Assembly: GCA_003520545.1 (NCBI GenBank)
Contig: DOUP01000188.1
Coordinates: 1-8,710 of the forward strand
DNA: 8,710 bases
Direction of reading: 5' to 3'
Source of the DNA: Maritimibacter sp.
Lineage (GTDB): Bacteria > Pseudomonadota > Alphaproteobacteria > Rhodobacterales > Rhodobacteraceae
Shown here one piece after another: positions 1-6,360 of this stretch. Within the stretch, counting starts at the first letter, position 1. Each line of letters opens with the position of its first letter. The position numbers were made by a program, and so were the translations under genes. The notes beneath the pieces were generated by a model that saw nothing but the letters and a program-made list of their open reading frames with translations, had not been told where the DNA came from and made no database searches.

Positions 1-1089
1 CAGAGCCTGTTTCAGATCGCTGTAGCGCCGGGAATGAGGCACCCAGATATCGCCGGAGCGGAACGCATCCCGCAGATGGAACAACACCGCCACTTCCCAG
101 AGTCGGTGGCTATCTTCCTCCTGGGTATTCAGATGGCGATGCCATTTCGAGCTGCGCCGCAAGAAGCCAACCGGTCGTTCCTCAGGTCTCTGATCGTCCG
201 CGATCAGCGCGCTGCACTGCAGCAAGGGCGCTGTGACACCCGCCGCCTGGATATCCAACGCGCGCAGCATGCGCGGGGCATAGCGACGGAACCGGTGATC
301 CCCCTGCCCAACATGGGCCAAAGGGTCAGCGGCCATCGTGTCGGTCAACCCGGCGGCGGTGGCAACCAACCCTTCAAGCCGTTCCCACCCGCAGGCGAGC
401 TCCGTCGCCTGATCCAAGGGCGCGCCATCGCTTCTCGCATCGAGCAAAGCGGCGCCAAGTGACTTGAAGGCGCGCAAGGGGTCCTGCACGGTCGGTTTTG
501 CGTCAGCGATTTTGGCATCGCAGAGCTTCCTGGCACCCTGCCATGTCTTACCGACGATCCGGTCATGGGTCTCGATGACTGCGTCCGCAAGCACCGCACG
601 CCATGCGACCGCGCAGACCGCGATGATAGCCAGGCGACGATCACTGCTGATGTCGCGAAGGCCATCGGCAAAATAGCGTTCACCCTGCCGCTGGAGACGG
701 CTCACCCGATAGGATGGAACGTCCGAGAGGATGTCAGGCGAAAGATTCACCGTTGCAAAAAATCCCAGCCGGTCGAGCTGCCGATTGATGTCGGCGGAGT
801 TCTTTCCTACCTCAAACCGCCATGGCCAGACGAACCGGCTGACCTGACCATCCACTTCTTCGGCCAGCAATTTGTCGAGCTTGGCGTGCGTATTGCATCA
901 AGACGAGCGGCAATGCGAGCCTCAATTCTACGTTCAGCGGCAACCAACACATCAGCACAATGACGTTCGATGACCGAAGTTCCCGGCAGAATGATCTGCT
1001 GTCTGTGGGATTCTTCTACAAACCCACGCACCAGAACCTGGCTGGATTGCGCCGCTTCAGCATTGCGGTCCAGCCAGCTCCGAAGCTTT
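1..1089 (-). pseudogene. tnpA: Tn3-family transposase, truncated and frameshifted
   Basis: Read leftward, this encodes the part of a Tn3-family transposase that follows its N-terminal domain. Recognisable stretches are IILPGTSVIERHCADVLVAA (about 1000-940), SRFVWPWRFEVGKNSADINR (840-781), GERYFADGLRDISSDRRLA (684-628) and SKWHRHLNTQEEDSHRLWEV (about 150-90). The frame then stays open through the left edge, so the catalytic C-terminal domain lies outside the window. The gene is broken twice. Near 893-897 the frame shifts by what looks like a one-base deletion: upstream it reads AARLDA, downstream HAKLDKLLAEEVDGQV, and neither frame is open through both. The N-terminal region, roughly 200 residues in full-length relatives, is missing, replaced near 1085-1092 by resolvase sequence on the other strand. 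The intact enzyme catalyses replicative transposition; this copy should be inactive. The family call is firm, the exact junction approximate. Confidence 0.9.
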
Positions 1090-1449
1090 TTGGCGCGCTC
1101 AACGCTGCACCTTTGCCAGATCGCAGATACCTTGCGCGAAAAGGGTGTCGACCTCGTCGTCCTCGATCAGAACATCGACACCTCAGATGCCACAGGCCGT
1201 CTTCTGTTCAACATGCTGGGGGCCATCGGCCAGTTCGAGACTGAAATTCGCGCCGAAAGGCAAATGGATGGGATCAAGAAGGCCAAGGATCCAGGCGTTT
1301 AGTTTGGGAAGCAGCCTGCGCTTACAACCAATCAGATCGAAGAACTACGCGGCAAACGCGCGAGCGGCACTCTGATCAAAGACTTCATGGCTGAATACAG
1401 CCTCTCTAAGGCCACCATCTACCGTTATCTCGCTGAAAGCGAGATTTGA
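1090..1449 (+). pseudogene. tnpR: Serine resolvase remnant (no N-terminus, internal TAG)
   Basis: The reading frame starting at about 1090 (LARSTLHLCQIADT) matches the middle of a Tn3-type serine resolvase/invertase. It continues through LDQNIDTSDATGRLLFNMLG and FETEIRAERQMDGIKKAK to a TAG at 1300-1302. The same frame then resumes without shift as FGKQPALTTNQIEELRGKRA and a helix-turn-helix tail ending SLSKATIYRYLAESEI, with a TGA at 1447-1449. The TAG sits in the usual A-R-G-V-x-F-G linker before the DNA-binding domain, so a CAG-to-TAG change is the simplest explanation. About 70 N-terminal residues, including the catalytic serine, are absent; about 119 codons of the usual 185-190 remain. 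Upstream sequence in this frame belongs to the antisense of tnpA. Intact resolvases resolve cointegrates at res; this remnant cannot. Confidence 0.9.
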
Positions 1450-1475
1450 GCGCAATCACAGGAGCCCAATCCGAG

Positions 1476-1513
1476 CTTAACGCCCTATTCTGCACCCAGC
1501 CGAAGTCGACCCC
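1476..1513. repeat. Tn3-family 38-bp terminal inverted repeat (right end)
   Basis: Read from outside inward (minus strand from 1513) the segment begins GGGGTCGACTTCGG and ends GGGCGTTAAG. It is exactly 38 bp, the standard length for Tn3-family termini, which characteristically open with GGGG and close with TAAG. It lies 26 bp past the resolvase stop codon, where a terminal repeat is expected. The flanking base pairs 1514-1518 (TGGCT) would be one copy of a 5-bp target duplication. The partner repeat must lie beyond the left edge, so pairing is not verified here. Confidence 0.8.
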
Positions 1514-1614
1514 TGGCTTTGCGGCAGGTCGATCCGACGATTGCGGGTGTTCGGGTCGAGGCGTAGGGCCGCCCCTTCCGGTTCCGGGCGACCGGTTCGG
1601 ACGATTGTCGTCGG

Positions 1615-2058
1615 CTAGTCGGGCGCGCGCAGGGTGTCGAGCGTATCGCGCATCTCCTGGGAGAGCGGCACGGGGCGGCGGGTCCGGGCATCGACGTAGA
1701 CATGGACGAAGAACCCCTCGGCAGATGTGCGGTCGTCGTCGTTGCGAAACAGGCCGAGGTCGTAACGCACGGAGCTGCGTCCGATATGCGTGACCTTCAC
1801 GCCGACATCGACACGGTCGGGAAACACGATCTCGCCCGTATACCGGCACCCGGTTTCGACGACGAGGCCGATCCCCGCGCTGGTTCTCGGGTCGAGCAGC
1901 CCGCGGTCCATCAGCCAGCCGTTCACCGCCGTGTCGAACATCGCGTAATGCACCACGTTGTTGACGTGGCCATAGACGTCGCCGTCCATCCACCGTGTCG
2001 GCACGGGTCGAAAGGTGGCGTAGGCCGCGCGACTGGCCGGAACAGGGCGAGTGGCCAT
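1615..2058 (-). CDS. Hotdog-fold acyl-CoA thioesterase (4HBT/YbgC type)
   Basis: A 147-residue single-domain hotdog thioesterase that hydrolyses an acyl-CoA to free acid and CoA in the cytoplasm. The family motif is near the N-terminus: R22-W-M-D25-G-D27-V-Y-G-H31-V-N-N, the D-x-D-x-x-G-H-V-N-N pattern of 4-hydroxybenzoyl-CoA/YbgC-like enzymes. It is followed by the FDTAVNGWL helix and a V-E-T-G-C-R-Y strand. Length is normal for the family, so it looks intact. I chose the ATG at 2058, which overlaps the TGA of the upstream dehydrogenase (TGATG) and implies translational coupling; two in-frame GTGs at 2064 and 2061 are alternatives. It is the last gene of the operon, about 100 bp from the transposon end. 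Related small thioesterases occur with 3-hydroxyacid dehydrogenases in carnitine operons, but nothing here fixes the substrate. Confidence 0.85.
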   Translation of the reverse strand: MATRPVPASRAAYATFRPVPTRWMDGDVYGHVNNVVHYAMFDTAVNGWLMDRGLLDPRTSAGIGLVVETGCRYTGEIVFPDRVDVGVKVTHIGRSSVRYDLGLFRNDDDRTSAEGFFVHVYVDARTRRPVPLSQEMRDTLDTLRAPD

Positions 2059-3221
2059 CACCACGCCTGCCGGTAGATGTTCAGCGCGTCCGCTTCGCTC
2101 ACGTCGCGCGGGTTGTTCACCAGCAGGCGTTGCTGAAGCATCGCATCCGCCGCCATTTTTTCGAGCGCGGTTTCGGGGATTCCCACGTCGCGCAGGCGGG
2201 TTTGCATACCGAGCCGCGCCGACAGGTCGGCGAGCGCGTCGATGAAAACGGTGCAGAGCCGGTCGGCGTTGTTGCTGCGCTCAAGTTGCGGAAAGGCGTC
2301 GTGGGCAATCTCGGCATACAGCGGCGCGGCGTCCGGCGCGTTGAAGCGCAGGACGTGGGGCAGGACCAGCGCGTTCGACAAACCGTGCGGGACGTGAAAG
2401 GTGCCGCCGATGGGGTAGGCCAGCGCGTGCACGGCGGCAACGGGTGAATTGGCGAAGGCCTGCCCAGCCAGCATCGAACCGAGCAGCATCGCGCCGCGCG
2501 CCGCCACGTCTGCGCTATTCGAGACCGCCGTTTCGATGTTCGCGCCCAGAAGACGAAGCGCTTCGCGCGCGAGGAACTTCGACATCGGGTTGTTGTTGGC
2601 GCTTCGGGAGGCATAGGCCTCGATCGCATGGACCATCGCGTCGACGCCCGTGGCCGCGGTGATCGCGGCGGGCAGACCCGTGGTCAGTTCGGCATCCAGA
2701 ACCGCGATGTCAGGCAGGATTACCGGCGACGACACGCCCCGTTTTTCCTCTTCCCCAACGGTGATGATCGAGACTGGCGTGACCTCGGAGCCGGTTCCGG
2801 CGGTGGTGGGAACAAGGACGAGAGGCAGGCGGGGGCCCTTGGCATTCGCGACGCCCCAGGCCTCGTCCAGATCCTCTCCCGACCCCAGAAGCAGGGCTGC
2901 GAGCTTGGCCACGTCAAGCGACGATCCGCCGCCGAAGCCGACCACGCCTGTCACCCCGGCCTCGCGCCCGGCCTCGGTCGCGGCCACGAGGGTGGTCAGG
3001 CTCGGGTCGGCCTCGACCGCGTCGAACACTGTCACGGCCACGCCCGCAGCTTCGAGCGACGCAATGCCGAGGTCACACAGGCCCAGTTTGCGCAAGCCGG
3101 GGTCGGTCACGAGCAGACAGCGCGTCCCGAGCGTCCCGGCCGCGATCGTGCCGAGGTCGGCCGCGGCGCCCGGCCGAAAGACCAGTGATTTGGTGGTGCT
3201 GAAGCTGAACGGTTCGATCAT
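2058..3221 (-). CDS. Iron-type (group III) NAD(P)-dependent alcohol dehydrogenase
   Basis: A full-length 387-residue Fe-ADH family oxidoreductase, cytoplasmic, interconverting an alcohol or hydroxyacid with its carbonyl using NAD(P). The N-terminal Rossmann-like half holds the dinucleotide loop FGGGSSLD (96-103) and the family segment VPTTAGTGSEVTPVSIIT (137-154). The helical half holds the metal ligands D194 and H198 (GVDAMVHAIEAY), H265 (VHALAYPIGG) and H279 (HVPHGLSNAL), all conserved. The family includes lactaldehyde reductase, 1,3-propanediol dehydrogenase, maleylacetate reductase and hydroxyacid-oxoacid transhydrogenase; sequence alone does not pick one. The ATG at 3221 is preferred because GGGAGG lies just upstream; longer in-frame starts at 3245 and 3410 run back through the spacer or into the preceding gene and have no such site. 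It follows the 3-hydroxyacid dehydrogenase by 37 nt and overlaps the thioesterase start by 1 nt. Confidence 0.9.
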   Translation of the reverse strand: MIEPFSFSTTKSLVFRPGAAADLGTIAAGTLGTRCLLVTDPGLRKLGLCDLGIASLEAAGVAVTVFDAVEADPSLTTLVAATEAGREAGVTGVVGFGGGSSLDVAKLAALLLGSGEDLDEAWGVANAKGPRLPLVLVPTTAGTGSEVTPVSIITVGEEEKRGVSSPVILPDIAVLDAELTTGLPAAITAATGVDAMVHAIEAYASRSANNNPMSKFLAREALRLLGANIETAVSNSADVAARGAMLLGSMLAGQAFANSPVAAVHALAYPIGGTFHVPHGLSNALVLPHVLRFNAPDAAPLYAEIAHDAFPQLERSNNADRLCTVFIDALADLSARLGMQTRLRDVGIPETALEKMAADAMLQQRLLVNNPRDVSEADALNIYRQAW

Positions 3222-3224
3222 GGT

Positions 3225-3229
3225 CCTCC
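3225..3229 (-). promoter_or_regulatory. Shine-Dalgarno GGAGG of the Fe-ADH gene
   Basis: A perfect GGAGG on the minus strand ends three bases before the ATG at 3221, an unusually short spacer. It decides the start against the upstream in-frame ATG at 3245. It is the strongest ribosome site seen in the operon, suggesting independent initiation after the only sizeable gap in the transcript. Confidence 0.7.
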
Positions 3230-3233
3230 CTTC

Positions 3234-3253
3234 GACCCGGATCATGCCGGGTC
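3234..3253 (-). other. Intercistronic stem-loop
   Basis: GACCCGG (3234-3240) and CCGGGTC (3247-3253) form a perfect 7-bp GC-rich stem with a 6-base loop, in the 37-nt gap between the hydroxyacid dehydrogenase stop and the Fe-ADH start. No U-tract follows in the leftward transcript (it continues GAAGGGAGG), so it does not look like an intrinsic terminator. An mRNA-processing or stability element is more likely (inference). Confidence 0.5.
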
Positions 3254-3258
3254 TGTCA

Positions 3259-4203
3259 TTACGCGTCTGTTGGCGTCTCTCCCGCTTGCAGCCGACGTGT
3301 CGCGAGGATGCGTCGATCCCGCCACGCCTGCGCCGCCGCAATATCTTCCACCGGACGTATCCGGGCCATCTCGTCATGGATGCGCGAGACGAGGTCAGGC
3401 CCCCAGTCATAATCCGTGCGCGCGTCGGCGCCCATTTTTTTCATCATGCCTTCGAGTTGCGCGACGAACCCGACGAACCCCTCATGGGCGTTCAGATGCG
3501 CTGTCATGAAGGGCCCGATCGAAGCCCAGCGAAGCGCGAGCCCGCTGGTCATCACCCGGTCGATATCGGCGGCGCTACAATAGCCCTCGCCGACCAGGTG
3601 CATTGCCTCTGCGACGAGGGTGTATTGCAGCCGGTTGAGGATGAACCCGTCGATTTCCTTCTCGACCGTGATCGGTTCCATGCCCGCTTTGTCATAGAAT
3701 GCGTGCGCGTATTCGACCGTTTCGGGCGTCGTCAGCGGGGTCGCGCAGAGTTCCACGAGCGGAATGTGCGAGGGCGGATTGACCGGGTGGCCGACCATTG
3801 CCCGGCCCGGGTTGGGGATGTCGCTCAGGAATTGCGAGCCGGGCAGGGCGGAGGTGGAGGAGAACAGGCGGCAGTCGGCCGGGGCCGATGCGCCGATCTC
3901 GGCAAAGAGCGCGCGCTTGATGTCCAGATCTTCGCGCACACTTTCCTGTATCACCTCGGCCCCCGCGACGGCCTCGGCCAGCGTGTCGGCCACTTGTATG
4001 CGGGCACGAATCGTTTCCGTGGTCTCGCCCGTCGGCATCTCGTGGGCCAGTTGTTCGAGTGTCGCGTCGATGCGCGGCAAAGCCCGGCTGGCGATCATTG
4101 CGGGATCGGCGTCGTAGAGCACGACCTCGTGCCCGGCGCGGGCAAAGACGGTGGCCCAGCCGCATCCGACCGTCCCGACCCCTATACAGACAACACGCGC
4201 CAT
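3259..4203 (-). CDS. 3-hydroxyacid dehydrogenase, lambda-crystallin/3-HCDH type
   Basis: A 314-residue NAD-dependent dehydrogenase of the 3-hydroxyacyl-CoA dehydrogenase superfamily, closest in appearance to lambda-crystallin/L-gulonate 3-dehydrogenase. The Rossmann domain starts at once with C-I-G8-V-G10-T-V-G13 and has D31 at the end of the second strand, favouring NAD over NADP. Catalytic positions are in register with the family: S118 (SSTSAL), H139 (GHPVNPP), E151 (LVELC) and N190 (GFILNRLQY). The C-terminal helical domain carries GLALRWASIGP and HLNA, typical of the lambda-crystallin branch. These enzymes oxidise free 3-hydroxyacids such as gulonate or carnitine as well as CoA esters, so the substrate may not be a thioester. 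The ATG at 4203 is 2 nt after the lyase stop with no clear Shine-Dalgarno, implying coupling; an upstream in-frame start at 4236 would overlap the lyase gene. Carnitine dehydrogenase is an alternative call. Confidence 0.88.
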   Translation of the reverse strand: MARVVCIGVGTVGCGWATVFARAGHEVVLYDADPAMIASRALPRIDATLEQLAHEMPTGETTETIRARIQVADTLAEAVAGAEVIQESVREDLDIKRALFAEIGASAPADCRLFSSTSALPGSQFLSDIPNPGRAMVGHPVNPPSHIPLVELCATPLTTPETVEYAHAFYDKAGMEPITVEKEIDGFILNRLQYTLVAEAMHLVGEGYCSAADIDRVMTSGLALRWASIGPFMTAHLNAHEGFVGFVAQLEGMMKKMGADARTDYDWGPDLVSRIHDEMARIRPVEDIAAAQAWRDRRILATRRLQAGETPTDA

Positions 4204-4205
4204 GA

Positions 4206-5084
4206 TCAGGACGCCGGATCGTCGATTTCGGTCCACTTCGCTTCGAAATCCCAGATGCGCTGGAACCCGATGAGCTGATTGAATTCCGAGAAGTCGAACA
4301 GGTCGATGTTCGGGGAATTCGAAGTTCCCTCGGCCTTGAGCACGTTCAAAGCGCGCTCAGCTGCTGCCGCCGCCGCAAGACCGGTCAGCGAGGGGAAGAT
4401 CGCGAGGTTGTACCCGATCTCTTCGAGCACCTTGGCCGGCAGGATCGGCGTCTTGCCGCCATCGGCCATGTTGGCCATCGTCGGGGCGTCGATCATTTCA
4501 TTGGCGCGGCGCATTTCGTCCTCGCTCTCGAGCGCTTCGACGAACACCACGTCTGCCCCCGCGTCGCGGTAGGCCAGGCCCCGGTCGATTGCGCCCTGAA
4601 ACCCTTCGACGGCGCGCGCGTCGGTGCGCGCGATGATGATGGTCTCGGGCGATTGGCGCGCGTAGCAGGCGACCTTGATCTTGTTGACCATGTCCTGCGT
4701 CGGCACCACGCGTTTATAGGGCGTGTGGCCGCATTTCTTGGGGAATTCCTGATCTTCGAGCTGGATGCCCACGGCCCCCGCCGCTTCGTATCCGCGCACG
4801 GTGTGATCGACGTTCAAAAGCCCGCCATAGCCAGTGTCGGCATCGGCGATGACGCCCGCGTTCACCGTGCGGCACAGGGTTTCGACCCGGCCCACCATGT
4901 CGGTGTAGGTGGCGATCCCGGCGTCGGGAATGCCCTGCTGCGAGGCGGTGCCCCAGAAGCCGGAGGAATAGACGAAGTCGAAGCCGACCTTGTTGCTGAC
5001 GACCGCGGTGATCATGTCGTGGATGCCGGGGGCGACGACGAATTCACCGCGTTCGAGGGCGGCTTTCAGGCTGGGTCGGGTCAT
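4206..5084 (-). CDS. Isocitrate lyase/PEP mutase-family C-C lyase
   Basis: A 292-residue TIM-barrel enzyme of the ICL/PEPM superfamily, matching the roughly 290-residue 2-methylisocitrate lyase/dimethylmalate lyase class rather than full isocitrate lyases. Visible active-site elements are VYSSGF (38-43), the Mg-binding D81-A-D83-T-G-Y-G-G, Q-L-E110-D and the lyase signature P-K-K-C118-G-H, then ARTDAR. The catalytic cysteine in K-K-C-G-H marks true lyases and is absent from PEP mutase and oxaloacetate hydrolase types. The expected reaction is retro-aldol cleavage of a (substituted) malate or isocitrate-like acid to a 2-oxoacid (pyruvate or glyoxylate) plus a carboxylic acid. The ATG overlaps the amidohydrolase TGA (ATGA) and has GGAG at 5090-5093. 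Position downstream of a LeuCD-type hydratase favours a 2- or 2,3-substituted malate over methylisocitrate (inference); no prpB/prpC context is visible. Confidence 0.88.
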   Translation of the reverse strand: MTRPSLKAALERGEFVVAPGIHDMITAVVSNKVGFDFVYSSGFWGTASQQGIPDAGIATYTDMVGRVETLCRTVNAGVIADADTGYGGLLNVDHTVRGYEAAGAVGIQLEDQEFPKKCGHTPYKRVVPTQDMVNKIKVACYARQSPETIIIARTDARAVEGFQGAIDRGLAYRDAGADVVFVEALESEDEMRRANEMIDAPTMANMADGGKTPILPAKVLEEIGYNLAIFPSLTGLAAAAAAERALNVLKAEGTSNSPNIDLFDFSEFNQLIGFQRIWDFEAKWTEIDDPAS

Positions 5085-5719
5085 TCTTTCTCCATTCCGT
5101 TCAGATAGTCGATCACGTCGGCTTCGGTGACGACGTCACCGTATTTCGCGTCCATGTCGAAAAGGTTCGCTTCGTGCGGGGCCGCGTGCCGGTCACCGAC
5201 CGCTTCGCGCGCGATGATCGGGATGAACCCGTGCGAGCAGCTGTCGATGCAGGTCGCGCGCACGCAGCCGCTGGTGGTGAGGCCGGTGTGGATCAGCGTG
5301 TCGATGCCCCAGGAGGTCAGGGTCGAGGCCAGAGAGGTGCCGAAGAAGGCGCTGGGATACTGCTTCGACACGACGAGTTCGCCCGGCCCGACTTCGAGAC
5401 CCGAGGGCCAGTCGCCCATCGGATTGCCCTCGATGAAATTGCGCAGGGGCAGGGCCTTTTGGAAGAACCGCCCACCGTTCAGCCCGCCCTCCTGGTAGAC
5501 GACGTTGGTGTAGATCACTGGGACGCCCTTGGCGCGGGCCACCTCGCGGATGCGGAGCGCCGATGCGAGGGCGTCGTCCACGTCAGCGTAGAGTTCGCAG
5601 GAGTCGTCGAAATACCCCTCGACAAAGTCGATCAGGATCAGCGCGGGTTTCCGGCCGAACCCGATCCGGTTGCCGTAAGCGCGCTTGTAGTTTTCGATCA
5701 GGTCGGCATCCGTGTTCAT
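5081..5719 (-). CDS. Isochorismatase-family cysteine amidohydrolase
   Basis: A 212-residue cysteine hydrolase of the isochorismatase-like fold, cytoplasmic. The triad D31 (LILIDFVEGY), K119 (VVSKQYPSAF) and C152 (TTSGCVRATCID) is intact, so it should be an active amidase rather than an isochorismatase. The TTSGCVRAT nucleophile region resembles N-carbamoylsarcosine amidohydrolase and maleamate amidohydrolase, which release ammonia from a ureido acid or half-amide. The first 30 residues fit the family. The start is the ATG at 5719, overlapping the leuD-like TGA by one base (TGATG), with GAGGA nine bases upstream; a longer in-frame start at 5779 would lie inside leuD. Two readings fit the context: carbamoyl-acid hydrolysis after hydantoin opening, or half-amide hydrolysis feeding the LeuCD-type hydratase. 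I favour the second because hydratase and lyase genes flank it, but this is inference. Confidence 0.87.
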   Translation of the reverse strand: MNTDADLIENYKRAYGNRIGFGRKPALILIDFVEGYFDDSCELYADVDDALASALRIREVARAKGVPVIYTNVVYQEGGLNGGRFFQKALPLRNFIEGNPMGDWPSGLEVGPGELVVSKQYPSAFFGTSLASTLTSWGIDTLIHTGLTTSGCVRATCIDSCSHGFIPIIAREAVGDRHAAPHEANLFDMDAKYGDVVTEADVIDYLNGMEKE

Positions 5720-6360
5720 CAGGCGGCGTCCTCTTCTGTCTTGATTTGTCCGAATTGTTCGGGCGCGAGCACGAGCCAAGGGGTCTCGGACGCGCGCCGC
5801 TTTTCATAGGCCGCGATGGCGTCGGCATCGTCCGACAGGATCGTGCAAATTTCGTCCAGCCCGGCCATGAGGGCGCGTTTGCGATTCGCGTCGAGGTCGA
5901 AGGCAATGGTTGTGTCCGCGACGCGGATTTCCTGCGCTGGTAGGTCGATGGTGATCTCTTCGCCGGCTTCGGCGGCGGTTTCTATGTGCGCCATCTCGTC
6001 GCCCCGAAGGCGGATCGGCAGAACCCCGTTCTTGAAGCAGTTGGAATAGAAGATTTCGCCGAAACTACGCGCGATCACGCAGCGGATGCCGAGGTCGGCG
6101 AGAGCCCAGACCGCTTGTTCACGGCTCGATCCGGTGCCGAACGTCTCGCCGGTGACGAGGATCTGCGCCTTGTCGTAGGGCGGTTGGTCGAGAATGAACG
6201 GCTCGCTGCCGCCGCGCCGTTCGTTGAAGGCATAGCGCCCCAGCCCGTCGCGTTCGAGGAGCAGCAGGAAGCGCGCCGGAAAGATAACGTCGGTGTCGAT
6301 CGCGTCTTCCATCAGCGGTGCCGCGACGCTTTTCAGTTCGATCAGCTTTTCCATTGTCAC
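5719..6360 (-). CDS. leuD: LeuD-like aconitase-family small (swivel) subunit
   Basis: A 213-residue swivel-domain subunit pairing with the LeuC-like protein upstream to form a heterodimeric aconitase-family hydro-lyase. Family features are DAIDTDVIFPARFLL (19-33), G-E-T-F-G-T-G-S-S-R80-E81-Q82-A and the NCFKNGVLPIRL segment from about 107. The substrate-loop motif is unorthodox: biosynthetic LeuD usually reads G-[CS]-G-S-S-R-E-H-A-P, here G-T-G-S-S-R-E-Q-A-V. That fits a catabolic relative such as a maleate, citraconate or dimethylmaleate hydratase subunit, though some LeuD2-type paralogues vary similarly. The start is GTG at 6360, overlapping the LeuC TGA by 4 nt (GTGA), with GAGGA seven bases upstream (6368-6372); an ATG at 6354 is the alternative. 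Length is near the 200-residue norm. The symbol denotes family only. Confidence 0.88.
   Translation of the reverse strand: MTMEKLIELKSVAAPLMEDAIDTDVIFPARFLLLLERDGLGRYAFNERRGGSEPFILDQPPYDKAQILVTGETFGTGSSREQAVWALADLGIRCVIARSFGEIFYSNCFKNGVLPIRLRGDEMAHIETAAEAGEEITIDLPAQEIRVADTTIAFDLDANRKRALMAGLDEICTILSDDADAIAAYEKRRASETPWLVLAPEQFGQIKTEEDAA

Noticed and set aside
34..963. Several plus-strand frames of 70-142 codons in the left part
   Set aside because: They are antisense to the tnpA fragment, which can be read continuously from 897 to 1 on the minus strand.
1598..1614. GACGA-TTG-TCGTC dyad (1600-1612) next to the thioesterase stop as an operon terminator
   Set aside because: Only a 5-bp stem with a 3-base loop and no T-tract in the leftward direction; I see no convincing terminator between 1514 and 1614.
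1406..1993. Minus-strand 195-codon frame over the thioesterase and the transposon end
   Set aside because: It is out of frame with the thioesterase motif D-x-D-x-x-G-H-V-N-N, is Arg-rich and crosses the terminal inverted repeat.
1615..4203. Carnitine degradation cluster
   Set aside because: A related dehydrogenase and thioesterase are present, but the beta-keto acid cleavage enzyme typical of carnitine operons is absent and the dehydrogenase looks closer to the lambda-crystallin/gulonate branch.
2650..4278. Long plus-strand open frame (542 codons) across the Fe-ADH and dehydrogenase genes
   Set aside because: It is antisense to two clearly recognisable genes, has low-complexity Arg/Pro/Ala-rich composition and no family motif; long shadow frames are common in GC-rich coding DNA.
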